NCBI GenBank assembly: GCA_958299035.1
Contig: CATQJL010000112.1
Location: forward strand, 86,012,636-86,076,635
Source of the DNA: Cylicocyclus nassatus
Taxonomy: Eukaryota > Nematoda > Chromadorea > Rhabditida > Strongylidae
Reading direction: 5' to 3'
DNA length: 64,000 nt
The position numbers and the translations under genes are program-made. Below are positions 23,301 to 32,729 of this stretch, in pieces; within the stretch, counting starts at the first letter, position 1; each line of letters starts with the position of its first letter. The notes beneath the pieces are model-generated. The model saw only the letters and a list, made by a program, of their open reading frames with translations. It ran no database searches and was not told the origin of the DNA.

Positions 23301-23719
23301 GGTACTGAAACGAATTGTGAAGTTGATTCTTGATTTTGTTTATGAAGAACGGAGTGAGCCGAAGCTTCTTCCAGGAGTAGCTGCATACTTCTTGGCGGTA
23401 CTGTATGCGTTTTTTCTCTACTAGATTTTGAAATAACCACATCTACACGCATATTTTCAATGATATAACAATCTTGTCTGCTCACATCTGCATTTAGGTA
23501 ATTCTAAACGACGTCCGAGGTGATTTCAACTACAATTTCACCAATGTGACACCTCAACAACTGCTGGATAAGCTGTATTACGAATGTGACCAGAACTTGG
23601 CAGGACCGGCATGTATGCAATGTCACAGAATCGCACGGAACAATTTGGTGCTGATATACAACGATCTCCAAGCTGGCAAGGGTGCATACTTTATCTGCCA
23701 ACAATTACAAATGTGCTGA
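20332..23719 (+). CDS. Saposin-like secreted peptide 3 with 3-kb transposon-filled intron
   Basis: Exon 1, 20332-20430, is a signal peptide (METIFLPILLLLFAGSLA) ending in PYCHMCE. Exon 2, 23498-23719, reads VILNDVRGDFNYNFTNVTPQ and has the cysteines YYEC, PACMQC and FICQQLQMC. Joined in phase 0 they give 106 codons with a complete saposin-B cysteine set and the same NxT sequon as the two preceding paralogues. The donor is GAG|GCATGA, a GC-type site; paralogue 1 has GAG|GTGAGT here. The 3067-nt intron holds an RTE fragment, a Penelope-like fragment with a hammerhead-type motif, and a 753-bp hAT element. If the GC donor is not used, the gene is broken. Confidence 0.6.
20620..21730 (-). pseudogene. 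Degraded RTE-type non-LTR retrotransposon
   Basis: On the minus strand, translated fragments match RTE reverse transcriptase: LVDYEKAFDNIEN near 21556-21593 and LFDSTVFPALCYSAE near 20985-21030. They are separated by frameshifts and stops. No intact domain remains. It lies in the intron of saposin-like gene 3, antisense to it. Confidence 0.75.
21790..22070 (-). mobile_element. Penelope-like terminal fragment
   Basis: Minus-strand sequence matches the region 62810-63010 that follows the Penelope-like reverse transcriptase. Shared blocks are GTGTTTGGCG, GTGACTGACTC, the hammerhead-type motif, GGCAATAAAGT, CAACCTGTACGGCA and GCCCAGGTTTCAAGA. No coding frame is left. Confidence 0.65.
21879..21913 (-). 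ncRNA. Hammerhead-ribozyme-like motif, copy B
   Basis: Minus strand: GCCT, CTGATGA, C, GGC-GTGTG-GCC, GAAAC, GTA, AGGC. The boxes and spacing match copies A and C, with the variable positions differing only in loop II, the N of CTGANGA and the H of GTH. This is the pattern expected if the core is or was under selection. It lies inside the intron of saposin-like gene 3. Confidence 0.65.
22483..23235. mobile_element. hAT-type element, 753 bp, 8-bp target duplication
   Basis: Ends CAGGGCCCGGCAC / GTGCCGGGCCCTG are flanked on both sides by GTGCGTGC, a perfect 8-bp duplication typical of hAT. The interior has no transposase frame. Stretches such as AAAGGGGACTTCG recur in the smaller copies at 25779 and 56392. 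Confidence 0.85.
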
Positions 23720-25778
23720 TAAATGTGCTTTATATGTTATTTGATGGACTTTAAGATTTTGAAAAAATCAAAACTCTTCATCAAGTGCAACGAAGCAGTG
23801 GTTGTTGCAAAGACTTTTCGATTGGGGAAGGAAAAGACAAATTTTTTGTAGTTAAAGGAGCCAGTAGTGGGGGTCAATGAGGGACGGGACATAAATTTTT
23901 GTATCTGGCCTACATGAATCAAAAAATTGTACAAGAGACTTGCTTTCATTCGTAAATAATCTGAATAATCTTGAAAATTTTCTAACTTTCGTAATAACCC
24001 TGATACATTCTTGGGAAATTCCTTCTATGCACCGTTTTTGGTTTAAATGCAGAACTCATAAGCTCGAAAACTTTTTAGGGCATCTCAAAAAATTTTCGGA
24101 GGCTGTGGCTGTGGCGCACCCATTCCTTTGGAAAAATTCTGATCCCCCTCCCCCCCCCCCACCCAAAGTTTTCGGGGTGGGGTACCCGCTGGGAATGGCA
24201 TGATTTTTTGCCGTCGTAACCTAATACGGCTCGAGCACGACCCAAGAAGAATCATAATTTCGAAATTTGATTTTTGAGATCAACAAAAGTATTCATTCAC
24301 TTGTCATATCAACAAGCATTTATTTAGCTATCAAATTTACAAGCAAGAAGAATGTTTTAATAGCTGCTGACCACATTCGAAAATTTCGCAAATTTTGGGG
24401 GAAGGGTAATATTTTTCACTGCAAAAAAAGGGTGCTCTACCTAGCAAGCAAAGTTCAATTATGCCTCTGCACAATGATTGACGCATTGTTTTATACACAA
24501 CAGATTGTTGTTACGTTGATGTCTGAAACATTCAGCGCTTTCCCCTGCAAGTACCCGACCGGTTTTTGACGCAATAAGCTAAGCTATGTGAAAGATGCCA
24601 AGCAAAAACAAAAGTGCTATGCTTTTAACCTTGCACTGGGTCACAAACAAATGAAAATCATAGCTTGATGGCATAAACAACTTTCAGAACACATAGAATG
24701 CCATTCGCTGACATTTGAGTTCCATTTGCAATAAAATTGTCAAACATTCGTCTTGTTCGTTTTCGGAAGTATACAACAGAATGTTCTTGCAAAGTTCTCC
24801 ATAGCGAGGGAAAATAAGAGCGATATAAAAAAAATATGGGCCACTGCTTTCGGAATTTTTTTCTCGCAAAGAATGGTGATTTTTCATTGGTAGATTATTT
24901 GAAGGTAGAGACAATATGTACAAATTTTACACAAACTCTTTCTCTGATATATGAGAGGTGGATGAGAGGCGAGGAAGGGAGGCGGGAAGGATGAGCATTG
25001 GAGCGGTTCCACCCCTCGTAATTTCGTTTTCTTTTTTTTGCATATATTTTCATTCTTCGCTTCTTTAGAGGTCTGAACTTGCAATTGCTGTCCACCTATC
25101 TGCCAGTCAAGCCATGCTAACTATACTTCTTTATTCATTGTTCATGATTTATTATTTTTTTGTCGAATATGGCAATATTCCAATAATTCCCGTGAGGCAT
25201 ATACAATTTAAAATGGAACCGGCAACAATATTGAGCAAGAAGTGAGTGCAGACGATCAAAAGGGTAAGTATTCACAAGCAACCATGAAGCAAGCAAAAAC
25301 AATTCGAAAGCGACCGCATCTATTGATTGTGGACAAGAAATTTTTCAAACACCCCGAGGGTCGTAGGCACAGCAATGACAGACAGGCGGCACTGATACAC
25401 AAATGAGGTAAAGTGAATAATCACAAAAAATGGAGATACTCGAAAGAGCTGCGGGATCAAGAGACGAAACCGCCATGAGGTCGGCAGACTCCCCCTTTCT
25501 CACAAATGGTCCTCATGGGCACATTGTTCCGCAGCGCATGCAAGAGATCATGGGCGTTTACCTTCAAATAATCGAGTCACTATCAATCTCTGATGTTTCC
25601 ATATCTATAGGAGTAGCACAAGGAGCAGGGGTTTTCGTACACTTAAGTAAAGCAAATTATTAGGTTAAATCAAGGTTCTGTCGCAATTTAAAGTCGTAGC
25701 TTGTTGCTATTACGAAGTCTTGCATGGCATCAATATTATTGAAAAGAAAAACGTGCTTTTTACCTATACAGTTCCCAC
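23720..25778. other. Spacer, no gene recognised
   Basis: AT-rich, with a C11 run at 24150-24160. The short frames show no domain or splice support. Confidence 0.5.
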
Positions 25779-26039
25779 CAGGGCTCGGCACAGTTGGCGC
25801 CGGGTCAAACTGAATATTTTTTGGGACAAAAAGCAAAGGGGATATAGTTTTTGTGGTCGAAAAGAACAAAAATTGCGACGTTTATCTAGTCAACGTTTCT
25901 TTTTTTTGGGTGGGGGGGGGGGGGGGGGTGGTTTTCAACGTTTAGAGTTTAGGGTCAAAGAGGACTTCGTACGAAAATTTTAGAACCAAAGGGAAACTTT
26001 GTTTTGTAATTTCCCTGGTGCCAGCTCTGCCGAGCCCTG
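25779..26039. mobile_element. hAT-type MITE, copy 2
   Basis: Ends CAGGGCTCGGCA / TGCCGAGCCCTG. Internal GGTCAAAGAGGACTTCGT is shared with the 56392 copy. A G17 run lies at 25912-25928. The flanks GTTCCCAC / GTTACTCT only partly agree, so the duplication has decayed or never existed. Confidence 0.75.
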
Positions 26040-27255
26040 GTTACTCTTTATCGAGCTTTTTTAGCAGAAATAAAAATGGGGCAAGGAAATCAGTGATTCT
26101 AAGCGATTCGTCAAAAATCTGAAAAGATACTAGAAAAACCAAAGCAGTCATTGTCATAAGTTCCCTGACCCCTGCTTTTCAACTGGGCTACATATGTATG
26201 GATTGATTGAGATTTTCTATGTAAAATCAAGATTTTCGAGAAAAATGTCAAAAAATCAATTTTGTGGTTTTCTGCTGTTCCTCATCATAATTTTTAGCTT
26301 GAAGTACACACTTTGCTCAGTTAGAAAGAGGAAATCAAAAATCCATATTGTTGACTGTTTGAATTTTATGGCATACTTTGCACCTTTTCAACGGCTCTCT
26401 CAGTTTCACCGAACCTCAAATGATCTTCTTCCTTCCATTTTCGTCTCCGCAGTCAGAGCTTCACAGAGAGTAGCAAGTTGTTTTTAAAAAGCACATTATT
26501 TACTCCTTCTGGCAATATTATGCCAAGCAAGACTATCAGGACAAAAAAGTTATGATTTTTAAAATAACTGCGACAGAGTTTGGTTCAACTTGATACCACC
26601 CATTTTTGGCAAAAGTAAGACAGTATTTTAGGAAAAAAGAGGAGAAGAGCATAGAAACTTCTTCTCAGTGGTGCTGTGCACACCTAAATTTTTCGAGGAA
26701 TTTACAAAGTTTTTGCGAGCTCACATTTTTGGAGCAGGTAATACAAGTAATTTATTACTATGTTCAGATTTCAACCTTCCTCTCCTCTCCCCTTTCCCTG
26801 TCCCATACCAGACAATTTACGCACAGAACTCAATAATGAGAAGAAATTTGGTCAAAAAATTCTACACAAAGTTAAAACATGAAATCTCTTGAACCGGTCC
26901 CGCTAAGGTGAACGGATCACTGGTTTCTTTGACCTTTAGCCGGGCGTTGTAAAAGGAATGCGGCTATTCAAGGCACGTGCGAGAAATGCCAGTGACAGGT
27001 GGGAAAAAGAAAGAAGTAACTATACATCATGGCTTTGAAAAAACTACGTTGATTTCACAGAGATGTTCAGGAAAACTTATGAAGTTACTGCGTATGAATG
27101 ACAAGTGGTTAGGGGCTAGGGATTTAGATAAAAACCCGATTAAAAATTTTTGCACCATTCTGTATCCTATGAACATCGATTCCAAATGTTAGGAATGGTG
27201 AGGAAGATAGATTTGCTAGCGACTTGAAAACACTAGCTTTTACAGAGCGGAAAGA
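26040..27255. other. Spacer, no supported gene
   Basis: A frame at 26194-26487 (+) has a hydrophobic segment after MSKNQFCG that resembles a signal anchor, but has no partner exons or domain. Confidence 0.4.
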
Positions 27256-27350
27256 TCATTTTAAAATTATCTCAAAAACTAGTGAACCAGTAATATAAAG
27301 GGCTAGGTTTGCAGGCGTGTTCGCTGCGGGAGCCGCGAGGTTTCCCGCAA
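27256..27350 (-). repeat. Dispersed repeat fragment ending TTACTGGTTCACTAG
   Basis: Minus strand shares GCGGGAA, a CGAACGC-like block and CTTTATATTACTGGTTCACT with 61551-61620 (+). A 99-codon minus frame (27256-27555) with a hydrophobic segment ending FTAWADDLTCYTV runs into this repeat; it starts at GTG, so I do not call it a gene. Confidence 0.55.
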
Positions 27351-27867
27351 TTTCACCTTTTTTGAATAGACACAACGAATCTTCATATATAGAATTACCA
27401 GCAAACCTGGATCCCCAAACCCCTTCCCCTTCTTCCCCAACTGTGTAACAAGTCAGATCATCAGCCCAAGCAGTAAACATCGGCATTATCCCAAAAACAG
27501 TGAAACCGAGCAGAACCAAGAAGCGACTCGAAACCCCGTTAAGCTGTCGTTTCACACTGAGAACTGCTAATGGTGGCTGGATGCAGTTGTGGCTGGGATT
27601 ACCAGAAGTCAGCGAACGATGTTACAGCTGTGTTCTGACTCAGATCACACATGGCCTCTGAATCATGGGTTTGCTAACTATATAATGGTCTTGTTATATC
27701 GTTAAACGAAACCGGACATCGTTCGTTGAAAAGTGTGTAATCTTGAAAAAGTTCGGCGACGATAAGCCAAACTCGTTCGCAAAAAGGAATATGAAGGGGA
27801 AGTCTCGCAAAGATTAAATTCTTACACCCAATTGGCTGCCAAGGACGAGCATAGCATAATCAAATCC

Positions 27868-28991
27868 TCAAACAAAACCTGAAAAGGCACTTGCCTGACA
27901 AAGCATTCTGCAAATGACTTCTTCAAAGCCTATAAAGTACTTTCCACAAAGTGAAGACATCGTCGACAATATCTCGGCTTCGGTTATGGAGGAAAAGTCG
28001 TCATCGTAAATTTCCATGCAATTTGTCATCATAGCCTGGAAAGGCGAGATTACATATTTCAAATATGTCATACAATATTTCCAGATATAAAACCCAACAA
28101 AGGGTTTTGAATTCAGACAAATACTATTTTCCAAGAGGGTCTCATTCACGGTGCAATACTAGCAAGAAAAAGCAGGAAATCATAGAAAACGTTGAAATAA
28201 AATTTTTTTGAAGGAACTGTGAGAAGAATTATTTGCGATAAGACGAGTTTCATAGAAAGCGGTATAGAAAATGGTGAAAAGGAATTTTACAGTTGTATCA
28301 TTCGGTCGCGCTAAAAAAGAAGCATGTCATGCAAGCGTATTGTTTCAGAAAACATAAGTTTTTGGAGAAATATTATCTTCTTTGTTTTCTTTCTTCCCTA
28401 TAATATTGTCGCAGACTTGAATGTCGAGACAGGTGTTCTGCATTAATTTTGAGCTTTCCGTTCAAACATTATTTGCTCTATTTTTGTTTTCTATTCTCAA
28501 CTTTCATTTCATTTTTCAAGACTCTTCAATAAAAGAATGTTCGTGCTTTGTTTCAAGCTGAAACCATCATCGCGTAATACATTAGTAATTAAGTAAGCAC
28601 TGGCTATCTTGCATTCAAAATAATTTTCGAAGGAATACGGAAGGTGCGTGATCAAAGTACGGAAAACCGCCATATACAGGAATTTACAGAAGTGCAAAAA
28701 GCTATGCTGTTCCACAACAGTGTCGAGTGTGGCTGTACTGATTGGAAAGAAAAAAGACGAGCACACGAAAATTTTTGAACACACAAAATTATTTGAAATT
28801 CAGAGGAATGTACTAGTGACTAAAGCTAACTTAAGCTCATAATTTGAATTTTTCGAGCTCGTAATACACCAAAGAAACTGTGGAGTAATGGTCAACTATA
28901 CCTGACAAGTCGTACAATATTCTTCATCGGTTGTGTCGTCTAACGCGAGTGAATATAGTGGAAATGCCAGCCAAATTGTCAAAAATCGCAT
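27868..28991 (-). CDS. Saposin-like secreted peptide 4, shortened
   Basis: Exon 1, 28991-28902, is a signal peptide (MRFLTIWLAFPLYSLA) ending EYCTTCQ. Exon 2, 28035-27868, gives AMMTNCMEI..., SSLCGKY and VICRMLCQ before ASAFSGFV and a stop; 85 codons with an 866-nt phase-0 intron. The first four saposin cysteines are present, but the C-terminal helix and closing pair are missing. The sequence LCQ|GCAAGT at 27895 is a good GC-type donor, so a third exon with the missing cysteines may follow; I could not find one. The sequon of the other three paralogues is lost (SSITEAE). Confidence 0.6.
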
Positions 28992-29058
28992 TCCTGGAAA
29001 TTTTTGTTGAATACAAGTAGGTTAAACACCTTAATAGGGTGAAGTTACCAATTACACT

Positions 29059-29280
29059 TCAAGGAGAACGGATGGAGTAAGGCAAATGCCGGGTGTCAGT
29101 CGACGAGTGAATGGCCTCTGAATCAGCCGGTGTTGCGTAGAAAGTGACAATGCCACCGGTCGCAACATCAACATCGAAATCAACGACGGCGCGGCTACTC
29201 TTAAACAAATACGCTAAAGTCAGACGAGAAAATTAGAGTAAACTAAGACACTCACAACTACGATCATAAGCACAACCCAT
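29059..29280 (-). CDS. Possible 59-codon two-exon frame
   Basis: Exons 29280-29256 and 29213-29059 join in phase across a 42-nt intron (GTGAGT...CTTTAG). The product begins MGCAYDRSSYLFKSSRAV and includes VDFDVDVATGGIVTFYATP. Amino-acid balance looks coding, but there is no family match. It ends only 68 bases from the start of saposin-like gene 4 on the same strand, so it may be chance or a remnant of a larger gene. Confidence 0.25.
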
Positions 29281-29289
29281 TTTGATATG

Positions 29290-30267
29290 GGTTCGAGAGT
29301 AAATTTGAACGAGAAACACCTTTTTTACGGGTAAAATGTAGTGAAAGTTCCAGGCAAAGATCAAGTTTCAGAGCCAAAAAAGACTGGATTGAGGTAAGTA
29401 AGTGCCCTTCTGTGGCTATAGAACTTAGGCCTTTGGAAGATAAGGGGGAGAAGGAGGAGATGAGATTCAATGCTCAGAGTTTTCAGCTGTTCATCACAAA
29501 TGAACAACTGAACAGTCACTTTGTCTCGGAGTATTGAATAGTTGTAATTTGCAGTCTTTTTGTAAATTGTCAGAAATCCAAGTGATGGTTCTCAGACAAC
29601 TGGGCGGAACTTCCGCAGCGCTTACGCAGCATTTTCACTGCGGCATCTGCCGAAACCCTGCGAAAGTGCTGCGAAACCGTTGCAAATTCTGCTTGTTCTG
29701 CGGAAATTCCGGTGAGTTGGAGAAGAGTATCTTACTTTCCAAAATTCTTTCCAGCTAGGGAATGTCATCCAGAGCAGAGCTAGTTTTTCCAAGGAAAGGG
29801 GCAACAGAAACTTAGCTGCGCCCTCCGACAATTTCCTTGAGATGCTTTTCAGATTTTTCACAAGTTTATGACCCTATTTGAGAAAAACCGCACCGAGCAC
29901 CAAAGAAATTTTTTGCCACAGAGCTGTTCCAAATATCAAATAATTTTGGAGAATATTCAATTATTCAGAGATAAAATGAAGTTATTGGAATTATAGCTCA
30001 TGTCGAGCATTCATGAATTTTGCGCCCCCTCCCATTCCCTCTTCCAACCCTTGAACCCCTCTCTCCGTCACTGATGGTTATGTGCATTTTAGAAATTTTC
30101 AAGTAATATCGACGGATAGCTTATATAAACCTTTTGAGCTTTCAAAATGGCGAAGGGGGGGGGGGGGGAAGATGATAGAGAGGAAGCTATTAACAGTACC
30201 GAATCCCGAATTCTGTTTTCTGTATTCAGAAACATTTTTCTCGAATTTGTAAACTGTACAGTTATCA
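29290..30267. other. Spacer, no gene recognised
   Basis: A region near 29600-29720 repeats CTGCGGAA/CTGCGAAA-like words. A G14 run is at 30155-30168. Confidence 0.45.
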
Positions 30268-31035
30268 GGTTGTCCCAAAAGTAAAATCTTTTTCAAATAA
30301 TTTAGGCTGATTTGCTTTCCTAATAAACTCAGGGCATCGTTCGATAGAGAAGAACAAGCTCTACAAAATCATCAAAGGTCCGCCTATCGCATACTGTGCG
30401 AAGTTTGACGCCAAAATCGAAAAAAAATTTGTCACCTGAAAATTCGATTTTTGCGAGATAAGAACCCTGCGGACCTGCAACTTGGTCATTATACATAAGG
30501 CACACAGTAGTACTCAAATATGCCTTAACTGGATTTTTTCCGCGCATAGAAAGCGTGAAAAACAAGATAGTCCAAAAATGGCTAACTCCGCCCTCAGCCC
30601 CTCCCACTTATATCATTGTATACTACAAGCCTTAGTAAATATAACCAACATTTCTTCTAAATGTGCTCGATCGGAAAATAGCAAGTTATACATGGAAAAC
30701 TCAAAAAGGCATTTCGACATTTTTGGAACATCTTTATCTTTCAATTTTGAGTCCCGGAAAAAAATCCAGAAAGTACAGTTTTGGGTACTGCTATGTGTTT
30801 ATTATATAAAGACCAAGTTAGAAATCCGTAGGTATCTTCTGGTAGGAGATTCGATTTTCAGGATAGTTGAAAACTTTTGATTTTTGGCTCCAAATTTTGC
30901 GTGGATTACGAGTTAGGTGGATCCTTGGTGGTCTTTTGTAGAGCTTGCTCCGCTCTCGAATCGATATCTTAAGTCTATTAGGAAAACATAAACAACTCAA
31001 ATTATTTGAAAGTGGAGTTTGCTTTTAGGACAACC
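30268..31035 (+). repeat. Dispersed 0.7-kb repeat, copy 1
   Basis: Bounded by GGTTGTCC / GGACAACC. Shares a colinear series of blocks with 52261-52930 in the same orientation: CAAGCTCTAC, GTCATTATACA-like, TAGTCCAAAAATGG versus its inverse, and AGGTGGATCCTTGGTGGT-like then AGAGCTTGCT. Class unknown; no coding frame. Confidence 0.6.
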
Positions 31036-31471
31036 AAATATAATTACACCAATTATGACTAATCCATTTTCCTAATTCATTCACTCCATAGTTTTTATTC
31101 CCTTTCGCACTTCTTCTACTTTAACTAACAATGATCTCAGTCACATTCCACAAACACCGAGAAACTGCTTCTTTAGACTTTCACTTTCTGAAACTCAAAA
31201 CTCGTACCTTCTACTGCTCCAACTTGAACTCCAAAGTTTCCTTTGCAAACTTTGCGCCGCAGCACCCCACTCCACAATAAAAATTCCTTGAAACGCGAAC
31301 CGTTGCAGGTTCTGTAAACAAAGCGCGTTAAGCTGATCTACCTTTACATTATGCTATCTATTGACTCTAGAGAACAGTTTCTGATTGCTCTAACCAGTCA
31401 CTTGTATGCGCAGCATTATATTACACAGACAGTTTTGCACCAGATCTCTAATATACATAATGGTGTCTGTG

Positions 31472-32724
31472 CAGGGTGGCCGAAAAGTATGGGCGCCATG
31501 TTTGATCGTGAGCCATCATTTGTTGGTTGGCGCAAGAAAATTATTTTGGCTTCATAGTATGCAACAAGCGGTCCTCTGATTACCAAGAAATTGAGTAGCT
31601 GTGCCCTTACCGCGAAGTCATTGCCCGCTTGGCTGAACACGGCGAGTCCGCGGCAGCTATTGCAAGAAAGCTAGGCACGCCTTTGAGGACATCCAGAAAA
31701 TTATCAAACAGTGAAGAGAAGAAGGGAATGTTGCTCCAAAGCCGGAAACTGGTCGTCCGCGCACGGTGAACACCAGAAGAATCCGAGGAATTATTCAGAA
31801 AAAAGGATTTGCAAGAACGATGAGGTCAGCTTGAACGGCATCGCGAAAAGCCTGTACATAGCACGTTCGTCGTTCCAAGCTATAGTAGAAGATGAACTGG
31901 GACTCGCAGCTACCGAGTGCCTACTGGACACAACTGACCAGCGCAGCAAAAGCCAGTCATTTGGAAGAATGCAGGAAATTGTTGGAAATTTTCGAGGTGC
32001 GCCGCCTTGAGAATGTCTTGTTAACGGATGAAATGTTTACCATCGAAGGGTGTCGGAATCCCCAAAATGGCCGTCAGCTAATCAGTCCGAAGGATAAACA
32101 GTCACGGAAGTAAAAAATCACTAGAAAGTCACTATTTCCTCCAAGTCTGATGGTCTGGGCAGGAATCTCAGCGAAGGGTAAGGCGCGACTTGTTTTCATG
32201 CCAAAAAATGTCAACATCAACGCCACGTTGTACCAAGAGGAAGTTCTTGAAAAGTACGTCCTCTCATGAAAAAGCGGTCATCCACAAATGATATTCCAGC
32301 AAGACTTGGCACCGGCGCATCCAGCGATTTCGACATTGAGGTATCTTTCAGCTAGCCTGGTTGAATATCTGCCCAAGGATCCTTGGCCGTCCAACAGTCC
32401 TGACTTGAGTCGATGGACTTCTCCGTGTGGAATGTGCTAGAGAACAGTCTGAAGGGGAAGAATATCACAAGTCTGGAGTGTCTGCGCAACGAATTGGAAG
32501 GTTTCTAGGTGAAAATTGATACTGACTACCTGCGCCGCACGGTAGCTTCATGAACACAAGACTCCGAACCTGCTTCAGGGCCAGAGGAGTCCATTTCAAA
32601 CGATTTCTTTAGATATCAATATTTAAGCTTCGCTTGTGACAGGGACATAACAAAAACCAAAATCTGATGTTTAATGACAGATTTACATTTGTGGATGTAA
32701 CACCCATACTTTTCGGCCACCCTG
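31472..32724 (+). pseudogene. Dead Tc1/mariner transposon, 1253 bp
   Basis: 24-bp terminal inverted repeats (outer part CAGGGTGGCCGAAAAGTATG) differ at one position. TA follows the right end; the left flank is TG, presumably mutated. Translated fragments on the plus strand show helix-turn-helix-like IARLAEHGESAAAIARKL, a second-domain GIAKSLYIARSSFQAIV, the FQQD..PAH motif near 32291, and a SPDL...FS motif near 32400. They are spread over several frames with stops, so no active enzyme is made. Family structure and size are right for the superfamily. Confidence 0.85.
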
Positions 32725-32729
32725 TAAAA

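Noticed and set aside
26896..26955. Terminator-like or MITE hairpin around CCCGCTAAGGT
   Set aside because: Pairing is short and mismatched, and there are no matching flanks.
27256..27555. Secreted protein suggested by a hydrophobic segment and CYTV
   Set aside because: No upstream ATG in the longer frame, no second exon, and the 3' third is a dispersed repeat shared with 61.55 kb.
31472..32724. Active mariner transposase
   Set aside because: Family motifs are scattered over different frames with several stop codons; only the terminal repeats are well preserved.
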